In this document: positions 19,645 through 30,765 of the stretch, one piece after another
Layout of the letters: every line of letters begins with the position of its first letter
Numbering within the stretch: position 1 is the first letter of the stretch
Source of the DNA: Carnegiea gigantea
Lineage: Eukaryota > Streptophyta > Magnoliopsida > Caryophyllales > Cactaceae
DNA: 64,000 nt
NCBI GenBank assembly: GCA_029747015.1
Contig: JAKOGI010001935.1
Coordinates: 78,501-142,500 of the forward strand
Direction of reading: 5' to 3'
Notes under the pieces: model-generated
What the model saw: the letters and a program-made list of their open reading frames with translations, nothing else
What the model was told of the DNA's origin: nothing
The model's database searches: none
Program-made: the position numbers and the translations under genes

Positions 19645-20060
19645 CCTTTTTCTTGATAGGATTTAAACTTCTGGGTGAGTAAAGTCCTCGAATTTTTACA
19701 ATTCTTTTTTCTTGACAAGATTTCAACTGTTAGAGTAACGCATAATCTCCAATTCTTTTATAACCTTTTCCTTGATAGAATTTCAACTCATGGGGCGAGC
19801 CATAAACCTTGAATCTTTTAAAACCTTTATCTTGATATGATTTCAATTGCTGGGGTGAGGCACAGTTCTTGACTTTTTAATACTTTTTCTTGATATGAAT
19901 TCAACTTCTGGGGCGAGACATAGTTCCTGAATCTTTTATATCCATTTTCTTGATAGGATTTAACTTATAAGATGAGGATAGTTGCCAGATATTTCAAAAA
20001 CATTTTCAACACCTTTTTTCCTATAGGCTTTGTGCTCTTGGGGCAAGACTTTAGACCCTA
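19645..20060. repeat. Diverged tandem array, ~60-bp unit, about seven copies
   Basis: Successive units share the frame TTTTTCTTGATAGGATTTCAACTY..GGGGYGAG...TTGAATYTTTTA with a period near 60 bases. Copies have drifted by substitutions and small indels, and the last two are the most distorted. It lies in non-coding, element-rich DNA and could be part of an LTR or leader of a larger element. Confidence 0.8.
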
Positions 20061-23000
20061 AAAGCACTCTTGTATTTTGCTCTTACATCTCCATGCATCC
20101 TGTATGACATGAGCATATTTTTCCTTTTGCTGTAATAGCCTTGCCCAAAATGGGGACTCATGTAAGCACCAAATGGACTACCCATGAGATCTTAGATTTA
20201 TTGCATGTCTGCATGTTCTGTACATTATCGCCCGGTGATAAACAATTATCTAATCCATCGAAGGTAAAGCAACATTGTACTTTGATTCTCAGCAGCTAGA
20301 CCGTAAATAAAATATTCCTTGAGGAAAAAAACAATTCTTAAAAAGTTTTAAAAGCATTTAAAAAGCCAAAAATTTTGAAAATAATTACAAAAAAAAAGAC
20401 AAAAACATTGCGATTTGTGTGATTTGCTAGCATGTGGGCTTGGACCCAAGACCTTGAGTATGAGTGAATGAAATAATATCTAGAGGGGTAGCAAATTGCC
20501 TTGTGATACAAATCTCACAAATAACTCTCTTAAAGAAGCAAAACAAGAATAGTGACATGGTCCAGGTAGTCGCTAAGGACTAGTCTTAAGTTTTTGCTAC
20601 CCAAAGCCTACATTTGGGACCTAGCCACTACCACTGGGTCCCAGTGTACCTCTGAGTTCTATCTTGCTCCCCACTTCATAAATCCTATATGGTTTTATTT
20701 ATTTGATTGCTGCCATCAAGCTAATTAACAAATCTTAACATAATGAATGTTTGTCAAGCATCTTTGCCCTTGAAATTCGGTTAATAAAATTGATTTGAAT
20801 TTGCTCCCTGATTTATAGCTGCTTAGTGAGGTTACCTCCCTAGCACTATATATAAAGGCCTTCACCTCTAATTTTGGGGGCATCATTCTTTACTTAGAGG
20901 AGACTCTATTCATTTCACTTTATGGCCATTCATGTAGAAAAAATTCTCTTTTCTAAAGACACACTCTCCCTTTCTCTTTACGAAACACTTTCAAATAGCA
21001 AAATTCTACCCAAATCCTTGCTCAAAACCTTTTAATTAGACTAATGTTTACCTTACCATAACACACATGGGAAAAAGGAATCAAGTACGTATTGGTTCCC
21101 TGCTCTACTCAGAACAAGGTAGGTCCTAAGGACCATAAACCAAATGTAATAATTCATTCGAAGCTTTGATTTTAATTGTTTCATATGCAATTATGGTTCT
21201 CTTTGGTTCTTCATGACTAGTTATTTAATGTTAATTCATGAACCAAAAATATGATAATTAACAATGATATCACAAAATTTACCGGTTTCTTATGTTTTTG
21301 TTTCTCTTATAAAAATGCTTTGCTAATAATTGCCAACGAAAAATATTTTTCTTGGTATTTACCTCACCAAATAAAAATGAATTCATGAAAAATATCTTTT
21401 TTATGGAATCGAAAAACTTAAAGTTTTAATACATTCATTTCTATTAGATACCGCTTTGGAAGCCAGCAGTCTATTTGTGCTTTTCATAAACCATGATCGT
21501 ACCTCCGTCCCTAGATTCGTTCTTACGGTTTGTAGCACTGTAATTACTTTAAATAATCCTCATTCGAGGGGTCCATAGAAAAAAGCCTCTCCCTTCTTGT
21601 CAATCAAATTCTATGTTCCTCGATTGCCCCTTTCCTTTAAAGATTTGGTTACAGTAAGGAACTAGGGTATTTTCTAAAGAATTATGATCTTGTAAATTGC
21701 CTTTAAAATGTATTGTGACTCAAAATTCAAGTGGTAATCCATCCTACCACATTATTCCATGGAACTACCATTATGAGAAGGCCACCAGTTGCAGCATTTA
21801 AAAGAAGGCAGGTCGTGGAAAAGCCAATTGCGCCATAAGGAGCCCTAGGTTGACATATGCGGTGCCCACCACTATTAATGGCTCATTTAACAAGGAGGAT
21901 GGTCGTAAACCCTGTAAAAGGGCCCCCTAAAAGGGAGGAAAGATAGGTAGCCTTCGACTCCAGAGGCAAGCACCGAGCCATGTCTTTAAGTAGGACAATT
22001 CTCCCTCTTAGATACCCTATTGAAGATAGGCACATAAAGTGACTGAATCAATCTGAACATAAAGATTAGCCGTTAACAAAACTTGGCATCAAATTAAGAA
22101 AGGAGTTTCCTTCTCTTCACTCACTTGCTCAAGAACCATGTCCTATGTAATGGTCCCAAAAAGCCACCTCTTTAGAGGACATGAGAAAATGGTAAAGGAC
22201 CAACAGTGGCTTCAGTTGATTGCCAATTTGTTAAGTCCAACATTGTGGTGGGATGGGACTCCTAAATAAAGGGTGAAACTAATAAAAACTTGAGCAAGGA
22301 CTAGATCAAGAGATGCTTTGTAAGAAGGTTGGAAAGGATTTGGTAATTTCCTGAAGAAATTAAGCCCTAAACGGCTAAATTTGTAAAAAACAATTGCACA
22401 AAAAAATCATTAGATTGGAGGGAATAATCAAGAGACAACTGTCCAACCAAAAAAAATCTTTGAAAACTATACCAATTATCATTATTGGCATGGGAAAATG
22501 GAGGTAAGGTGAAAATACACTCAGTTAGGTATGTTATAGTGCCTTGGGTGGAAGCCAAACAATTTCTCGAAGAAAGGGAAATAAAATTAGCCAAATGTTT
22601 AAAATTCCAAAGTAAGAGATATGAATTCCGATTAGGGAGAATTTTCGAATAAAAGTGGATAAGAATCCATTGGAAAACAACTTGGTTGAGCATCTTTAGG
22701 AAGAAAAAGCCATATCAACATAGGGTGTAAAACCAACCTGAAGAAAGCCTTTAAGGTCTGGAAAAACTCATAAATTAAGGCAGAGAATTCTTAACGTGTT
22801 AAAAGGATAGGCTTAGCCAAAGTTGAGGTATGTCAGATAAAATCTCATATACCTCAAGGGGCATATGTTTCGGGTAGATAAAATCTCTTAGCCCAATGCA
22901 AGCCCTAAAAGAAGAGAGATATCAAATCAACTAAGTCGATGGTGTTGAGCATTGGTTGTAAGCCAAATAATAAGTTTAACGAAACCTAATTTAAAATGCC

Positions 23001-24140
23001 TCGACAACTAACCATCAATGATTTATGAAAGGTTAAGAGATCTAATAAAGATCTCCTAAATATATTTGGAAACATTAAAAGTGTTTGAGATGAGTAAAAT
23101 TAGGAATAAAATCTATACCTAAAAAGAATGAAATCCTAGTTTAATTGCTCCAGCAGAATGCATAACAATCCTTATATAAACAAATCATGCAAGCTCCAAA
23201 GGTAAGAGAAAAAGAAACATAAGCAATTTAGAGCTTTAGTTATAATTCCCTTCTTAAATTCCCCTAATTTGAGCGTCGAATGCCGTTGAAGAGCAAAAAT
23301 CCTCCCCTCTTTTAGGAGTTATTTTTGTAGGAAATCTTTAATGGTGTACAAGTACCTTGAGGTCCAAGATGGAAGCCTGGATTCAATCCTAAACTAAAAT
23401 AGAGCCTATTTGCTGTTTGATCCTCTTCATTTTAATTTTCCTTTGTTTGTGTTCTTCTTGTTGGTATTATTACACTATCTTCAACAGTTAAACATTGCTT
23501 TTCATGTGTTGGCATAGATTGTTAGCATGGGTGCTTAAAACTCAAGACCTCATAGATGAAATACTAAGGGTGTGATAATTAGGATGATGCATTGCCTTGT
23601 AATAATATTTCTATGCAATAAATATTTAAACATCGTAGCAACAAACCACAGTGGCTTGCTGTTGAGCCTGCTCACTATAGAAATTCTATCCTATGTGTTT
23701 GCTTACAGCTTGGACCCAGTGGCACCTTCTTTGTGCTACCAACACACCATCAGCTCCAACTTTGCGGCAAGGTCATTTGCAACTAACACACATTAAACAC
23801 ATATCTTTTTTTTGTTCCTAATTAGAGAGACTGCCCTTCTCTATAACTCCATTCTCCCTCTCTTCTTTAGTTTTTCCTTTAGGAATCCCTTAAAACACAT
23901 CCCAAAACATTGATTTTTGTACGAGCCTATAACATCTCCTGAGAATATAAAGATCTTTAGGAAGCTTCTTCCTACTAGACTTGGCTTGAGGTAAGTCCAT
24001 ATGGTTCAACAATGACATATTAATTAAATCAATGTTATTTTCATTCTCATACTTTTGTCCTCTTCTACGATGTGATCCTTTGTTTGCTTTTGTTCTTTGT
24101 ATATGATGTATAAAACTATGCAATTAGAATTTATCACTTA
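20061..24140. other. No gene recognised; retroelement debris
   Basis: No recognisable coding region. A TATA-like CTATATATAAAGG at about 20848 followed by a pyrimidine-rich leader resembles an LTR promoter, suggesting retroelement origin for 20800-21100. The 108-codon minus frame at 22367-22693 has no domain I recognise. Confidence 0.4.
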
Positions 24141-24149
24141 CCACTAATT

Positions 24150-26390
24150 TTATTTAGCATATAAATTGACATAATTGAAGTGGTCACACAAAAAGGTTCA
24201 TGTGCAAATCACCTGAAGGACTAAACTTGCGTGACGTTAGATGTATTGTGTGCAGTTTACAAATTTGATATTTTCTTTTAGTATAGGTAGTGCTAAATGT
24301 GTAACATCAGTGGGTGGACTTTGTCCTAATCATTGGTGATACTTTCACCCCCAAAACCAACTGTTATCAGTCCTCATCCAGGATCATGGGGGTTATTTTC
24401 TAAAAATCTTTTCTTACAAGAACGCTTCATATTTTTCCAAAATATCATGATGGCCCTACTTTTGTTACATTCCTCAAACTTTCTTCAAGCACACACCAAA
24501 AGAGCAAATGCTTACTCAAAGCAGAACTAGGGTTGCCGGACCGTAGTGCTTTCGTGTGGTGTCCTTAATGCGCATGCAATTATTTGATTACCTGCCACTT
24601 TAACTCCTCTGTTGGTTCTATATATTATCCCAACTCTCTATCATTTTCCCATTCATCTTACTCAATCTTGGGAGACAAAGGAGAGAGAAATCCTTCCCAT
24701 ATGGTCCAAACTTTGACTAAGATTTTCTAAGCTGTGTGAATCTTCTCCTTCTTCTTTGTATTTTAAAATTAGTTATCCCAACTTCCTTCACTTGGTCTTT
24801 CCCATCCATTCTACTAGGGTGTTCTTAGACTCTTCCCTTCGATTCAAAGAGTATCTTTTTGTTTTTAAAAAGTATCCCCCCAAAGTATTGGCTTTTCCGA
24901 CCTAGAGTCGTTGACGCCGGTAAAGATCCCCTCTACGTGCATTGCGATATATGTTGAAGTGCTCAATTTTAGACTTGGGTTCCCACTTCCATCACTTATG
25001 GAAGAAAATATGTAGAAGTTTGAGTTGGGGATTGCTCAACTCATCCTAAATTCTTAGGTGTCTATCCTTTTATTCATTGCCACATGCACTTACTATTATT
25101 AGACTATCTAGTACATAGCCACCTTGATAAGTTGCTTAAAATGTGTATTGTTTTGGGGTTATTTGTTAGCAATTCTTAGGGGATTATGTGCTTTAGTGAT
25201 TGGTCTTCACCCTTGTGCCTGTTTTATGCTTGGTTATGTGTGTTTAATGTGTTTCACAGGGTTTAAAAACCTTCTGACTAGGCATTACCCCAGTTTTTTG
25301 ATGCTTTGAGTTGCCAATTCCTCATCACAGTTGCTTCCCGAGTTCCCGATGCTTGTGGTACCAAGAAACATAGGAGAAAATCGATTCGTTGTCCACCACA
25401 TACTCTTCATGATGGAGACCACGGTTTGCATTCAGTAGCCTAGTTCTTCTGTGTCTTCATTTTGGTCCCTGTTTGTGGCTAAGAATATGGGAGTTTTGCC
25501 ATATAAGCCACTGATTGACTAGTTTAACATCCATCTATATGTATTCCATCATGTCTATCTCTCATTTTCATCCATTCACGATTTCATTGGAGTAAGTGAA
25601 GACTCAAGAGGGTGAATTGCAATTGGAGGCCTTGAACATCAATAGGTTAATAGAGGAGCCTCCATTGGATGAGCATATCTTTCCCTTTTCTTCTTTAACT
25701 CCCTTTAGAGTAGTGCAATTCATGTATTTTTAGACTCATTTGAATTTGTTCAAACATTCGTAAGTGAGTAATTTTCTCTAATATAGGAATTTGTTTGTCA
25801 AACAATGATGTTGGATCAAGAACTTATGCTTGATCTTGTTTTGGAATAGATTTAATCCAGTCGTATGCTTTATTACTTTGTGAGTAATTTTTGGCGAAGT
25901 TGCTTGCATAATATTAGATAATCGGGTGAAGTAACAAAAGATAAATTAGGAAGAACAGTCTTGACGTAGTAATACTTGAGAGAGAATAGAATGTCGAGAC
26001 ACAAATTTGGTAATCTTGATCGTCAGCTTGGACTAAATTAAGAGACGTTGAGAATAGTAATCAGATCAGTTTGAGTAATTATTTTCATTTCAAAAGAAAG
26101 ATTTGAATTTTACATGATCGTTAACCTTTAAATCATATAATACTTGAGAAGGCATATGCTTGATTTCTGCATTCAACCTACTGTAGATGAAACAAATTCC
26201 TAGATGTTTTAAATTGATAGATTTCTCTCTTTATGATCAAGTATTTGCTAGTTAACTTAGTTTAATAACCCTTCAAACATCAATTTCACATGCCATTTTA
26301 AATAAGACAAGACTTGGTAGACTACACTAATCCTTGTGAGAACAACACTTTATTTTTCCACAACACACTATACATTTATGGTAGTGATCC
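24150..26390 (+). mobile_element. Possible LTR relic
   Basis: A promoter-like TCTATATATTATCCC near 24620 is followed by a pyrimidine-rich leader, and the stretch ends near 26330-26390 with CCTTGTGAGAACAACACTTTATT, similar in style to the ends of many plant gypsy LTRs (a CCTTGTGG-GATCGA-like run just before the primer site). Boundaries and partner LTR are not found, so this is tentative. Confidence 0.3.
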
Positions 26391-26469
26391 AGGCTCTACT
26401 AGAAATGAGTGAATTAATGACTTAACTGTTCTAGTTCTCTACAAATTATGTTTTCATAATTTTAGTCAT

Positions 26470-27660
26470 ATTTAGCGAGTCAAGATGGCGAAGAGGAATC
26501 TTTTATGTCTAGTTATTACCAAATCATTTGGTAGAAGAATTAGAAATATAAGAAAGGTATAAATTACGGTGAGTCTGGCCACACTTGCTTGATGGCTCTT
26601 GTTGAACCTAATGTTCGTTTCGTTTCATAATTCTCCACTTGTTCTATAGTTTTTCTTTATTAATGCATTTACATTTTTATAATTTGTAGTACCCAAAAGA
26701 GGCCCTTGTGATGGATCTTGATGTCCAGTATACTGATGCCTTTGGGGTTGACCAATCTAAGAGAACTAAGTAATCTAAGAGAATTGAAGAGGTCAGGGAT
26801 GCTACCTTCTGGGAATTATAGAGCATTTCTTTTATATTGGGAGAGGTATATTCTCTTCATCTGCTAGACTGGATTTTAACTTAGTTACTGCTTTTGACTT
26901 TCTTGTTTTTTTTTTTTTTTAAATTCAACTAAGAACAGAGTATAGCGATGATATAGGTGGTGAATAGGCTCAAAGCCACTATTTGTCATATCAGGCGGTG
27001 GTGTAGCTGCCGTAGCAGTGGTAATGTGGTGGAGGCAAGTATTTTTCCTCTTGTCCTTTTTGTTTCTTATTTTTTTTTCTTTTGGAAGGTGTCTTTGTTT
27101 GGCTTAATCATTTCTTAATTAAGGAATTAATGCCTCGCCGCCATTGTGGTGAGGCTCTTGCTATTCACAAATTCAACACCTTTTATGAAGCCTTCTTAGT
27201 AGGGAAAAATGGTTACAATATGTACTTCTTCAAAAATTCTAAGGTCCTCAACAAGGGCTCCTTCTTCTACGAGTTTGACGCTCGTTCTTTCTATGGTATT
27301 GTAACAAAGGCAAGTTCTTTTACCCGAATGGTGCTATCAACCATCACTTCATTGGCAGAAAGGGGTTCCTTTTCGAAGCAGATTAAGCAAAGAGGGCTTC
27401 TCCATTAAGGCCTTAGTGTAGACAACCTATAGTGCCTTCCCTAGTTGTTGCGAAGGTTTTGGCATAGAGTAGGATAATCATCCTTTTCAAGGCATTTGGA
27501 AAATCTCTGTCATTCTTACGTTGGGCCTCCTCTACAGTAGGTGTACAAGCTTTGGCCCTCTCATCACTTGGTGGGTCCATATCGGATGGGCCCAATTGGT
27601 CAAGTGATTCTCGGTCGCCTATGATTTAGGTTATAGAAGAACTTCCTGAGACAAAGATGA
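26470..27660 (+). pseudogene. Decayed coding segment of unknown family
   Basis: A frame open for 108 codons (27082-27408) begins MEGVFVWLNHFL and includes FYEAFLVGKNGYNMYFFKN and KGSFFYEFDARSFYG. The aromatic-rich composition and regular spacing look like real former coding sequence, and the position after an LTR-like stretch suggests a gag-like or transposon accessory protein. I do not recognise the family. Short open pieces occur on both sides (from ATGGCGAAGAGG at about 26485). No function is proposed. Confidence 0.3.
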
Positions 27661-29340
27661 GGATTAGAGGGGGTTATGTTTATTATTTTGGAAACAAATT
27701 GATGCATTTGGGCACCCTCTTTATATGTTGGATGTTTATTGCTTTTTTTTTTTTTTGGTTAACTTGAGACTTTAAGTTTTTATTATGTACTTGATTGTTG
27801 CCTTTTCATCCATGAATACATTAGTAAAACTGTGCAATTGGAGTGTTTTAGCCCAAATGCCAGTAGAAGAATCTAAGTAGATTTAGATTTTTTCTTTTCC
27901 GAAAAGTAGTTTGTTCAAAAACTTTTAGGAGAAAGAAATTAGGGAGGTCCAACAACCCCCCTCGTTTTTATGTGAAAATTTAAATTTACTTTGAGGAGGG
28001 AAAGAAGGCTACACTCAAAAAAGAAAATAAAAAGGAATGGAAAAGAGAGTAACAAAAAAGATTTTATTTTGAATCAAGATTACAAGATAATCAAAGATAG
28101 CATGTACAAAATTACAGCAACTTGACTTTGGCAAGAGAATATCTCAAAATATACAGTTGGGTGAAAAGTAATCGAAATCTCATCAGTTTGGGTGAAATTG
28201 ACTTAGCGGCATGATCTGAGTCCCAATGATGGTAGCTATCCCCTATTGATAGGCGCTTCTATCCCGTCTATGGGACTTCTTCCGAGGAACTTTGACTTTT
28301 AAATTCGTGAGTTGTTGGAGCTATTCCTCACCACTTCCAAGCTTTTCATCAAAAATCCTTTATAGAGCTCTTCTCTCCCAACTCCAATTACTTCCTTTGA
28401 TGAGATCTTCTATAGATGGACTAATGTTCTAGGGATCAACAACATTAGAGTGCTTATACCTTGTGGTCATGTTTGTTTGTTTGTACTGTGCATCTTCAAG
28501 CTAGGCAACACTTTTCTTTTTATGACACATTAGTACTAAAAGATGATCCTTCATGTGTTCTAGTTTGCTAGAAGTGAGATTTGCCCCTTTTGACAAGTTT
28601 GGGGCAACACTAGGCTGCCCATGTGGGATTGGTCATCCCGCCATTGAAAAGGAAAGACTAACTATGCAGAAGACCTTCAATGGGTATTGTTCCTCATAGG
28701 TGAAGAAACCAAGATGGACACTAACGGGAACTTTGCTAGTATTCTATGAAGTGCCAAACATTTTACACCAAAGGCAGGATCTCCGACATTGCTCATTAAA
28801 GGGCATAAATCTTGTGCATTCTAATTATTGTCTCTTAATTAATTTGAACTGTTTAACCTCTATTGTCTAGTTGATTCCTCAAATTATTGAAGGTAAGCAG
28901 CGTGTACCTATCACCTTAATGAAAACAATTTTCCAGCTTAGATAAATTAACTAGGACATGAGACCGTGTACTCAATTGCGAGATCCAGATGTTATTATAG
29001 GTCGAAAAGCTTTTCCTATTTGTCATTTCTCTTTTTATTTCTTTGTGATTCACAATTCTTTTCCTTATTGCCTTTTTCTTTTCTTATAAATTTAGCTTGC
29101 TTCGCAAGTAGTTCCAACTACTTGATCCCTAAGGGATGTAGGAAGTTATCATGCCTATGATTTTGTTTAATGTGGATTGAGGATTCCGAGCGATGGTTCA
29201 CCAGACATTCCTTGTACAATGTTGGAAGGCCTTCTTTGCATGTGAAATAATGTAGTGGGTGGTTCCTTGGTGTGTGATAAAGAGCTTCTGGATGCTAAGC
29301 AATAGGTCTAGCGTATAATCTTAGTCAACTTACGAAGATT
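27661..29340. other. No gene recognised
   Basis: AT-rich DNA with only short open frames and no recognisable repeats beyond T runs (27738-27756). Confidence 0.45.
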
Positions 29341-29344
29341 CATG

Positions 29345-30760
29345 TACGTCTTTTGATAAACCTCTATTTTACACTCTTTTAGGCATGATTTTCACCTCTC
29401 ATCTCAACAGTTTCCGGTATATTTTCGAGAGTTTAGAGGTCGATTATTCATTATTTATCTCAAATCTACCTAAAAGTTGTGTTTTTGTATTTACAGGGGT
29501 TTAATTTGAATAAATGAGCAAAAAAGACAATATTCAGCAGAAAGGAGCGCCAAGGAGGCGACTTTGAGTCACGAAAAAGCATCACACGGAAGTTCCGGAG
29601 AATCGAACACACGCGATAGAGCAAACCGCGAAGACCCGACAACCTGAACCGGCCGCCACATGGCACGGCCTGACCGTGCCACTGGACACGGTGTGGCCGT
29701 GCCACGTGGCACGGTAGCAAAATGGTCTGGGCGTTCTCCAGTATTTTGGCACGGTGTGGCCGTACCTCGGGGCACGACCGTGTCACCCCAATTCCGCGAC
29801 GCGACTTAAATTTTTCTTCGAGGCTGTTTTGAGGGACATTCAGTTTTTTTTTTACGTTTAGTTCTCTCTCAGAATTCTTCTAGGCGATTCTTAGGTTTAA
29901 CTTTAGTTTAATTCTTGTTTTTGAGAATTGTTCTTGGATTGAAGATTATTTTCATTCAATTAATTCCAGGTTCTCGTTCTTATCTCTTCTCTCTCTTATC
30001 TTCTTGTTTTAGAATTCAATTATCATGACACTTTGGTTGAATGTTGCGATTATTGCGTTTAGTATGATTGTAGGCTAAATCCTCAACTTAGGTTGGGATT
30101 AATGCCGAGTATGTATGATTGAATTGTAAACTAGCCCAATTCTTGCTCCCCCTTTTGTTTTGTAATTGCGAATTCTACTCTGCACGCCACATGCTCGACG
30201 AAATGCTCGAAAGAGTATTCGTCCATTTTTATTGGGGTTTAGGGGAGCGTTGAGAGACGAAACCTTTACCTAGTGCGACTTAGTACACAATTAAGGTATT
30301 GACATGAAAATAGTCAAACTTTAATTGGGATTTGAGGTTGTAGATCTCGTAATCCTTCAACCTTTAGTCCCATGAAAATAGACGACTTTGGTTCTGGAAT
30401 TAGTCTTTGACCCTTGAGAGAGGGAGGAGATGGGCTAAATTGACAATCTATCCATTCGTATTACATTCATGGGAATACTTGATTGGGTTAGTAATTAATT
30501 TATCTGCGTATTCGTGTTATTAATTCCAACCTAGGTGCTTTTTATTCTGCTGTTTACTAAAACCCTGAGTTATCACTATCTCTCGTAGTTTAGCTTCCAA
30601 CCACGACTTGATTGCCTAGCTTGAGTTAGTCCAATTAGTTCTAGTAGTTGAAACCAAGTTCCCTGTGGATTCGACCCGTACTTGCCGGTTGCTAGCTACA
30701 GATACGCCGTGCACTTGCGGTTAAGCAAAACTGCTAACATCTTTCCCTCATGTTTGTTTA
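29345..30760 (+). mobile_element. LTR relic of a gypsy-type retrotransposon
   Basis: The stretch has the layout of a long LTR: a run of GGCACGG-type palindromes (29660-29790), TTTTTTACGTTTAGTTCTC, a long leader-like part, then GTTCCCTGTGGATTCGACCC (about 30660-30680) and CGCCGTGCACTTGCGG (about 30704-30720). The GTGGATTCGACCC motif recurs at the 3' end of many plant gypsy LTRs just before the primer site. No recognisable primer site or internal region follows; the outer chromovirus begins at 30766. The relic is probably older than that insertion. Confidence 0.55.
29660..29790. repeat. GC-rich palindrome cluster (GGCACGG / CCGTGCC)
   Basis: Several copies of GGCACGG and its complement CCGTGCC or near-variants occur within 130 bases, in both orientations, in an otherwise AT-rich region. 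They can fold into short stable hairpins. Two overlapping minus-strand frames (29466-29786, 29569-29775) are by-products of this composition, not genes. Confidence 0.8.
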
Positions 30761-30765
30761 GGAAA

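Noticed and set aside
29466..29786. Two overlapping minus-strand frames rich in Arg and Pro
   Set aside because: They are generated by the GGCACGG palindrome cluster; they overlap in different frames and have no domain.
14148..30760. Hidden cellular gene in the long coding-poor stretch
   Set aside because: I looked for conserved plant protein motifs and consistent exon phases on both strands and found only element-like sequence and short frames.
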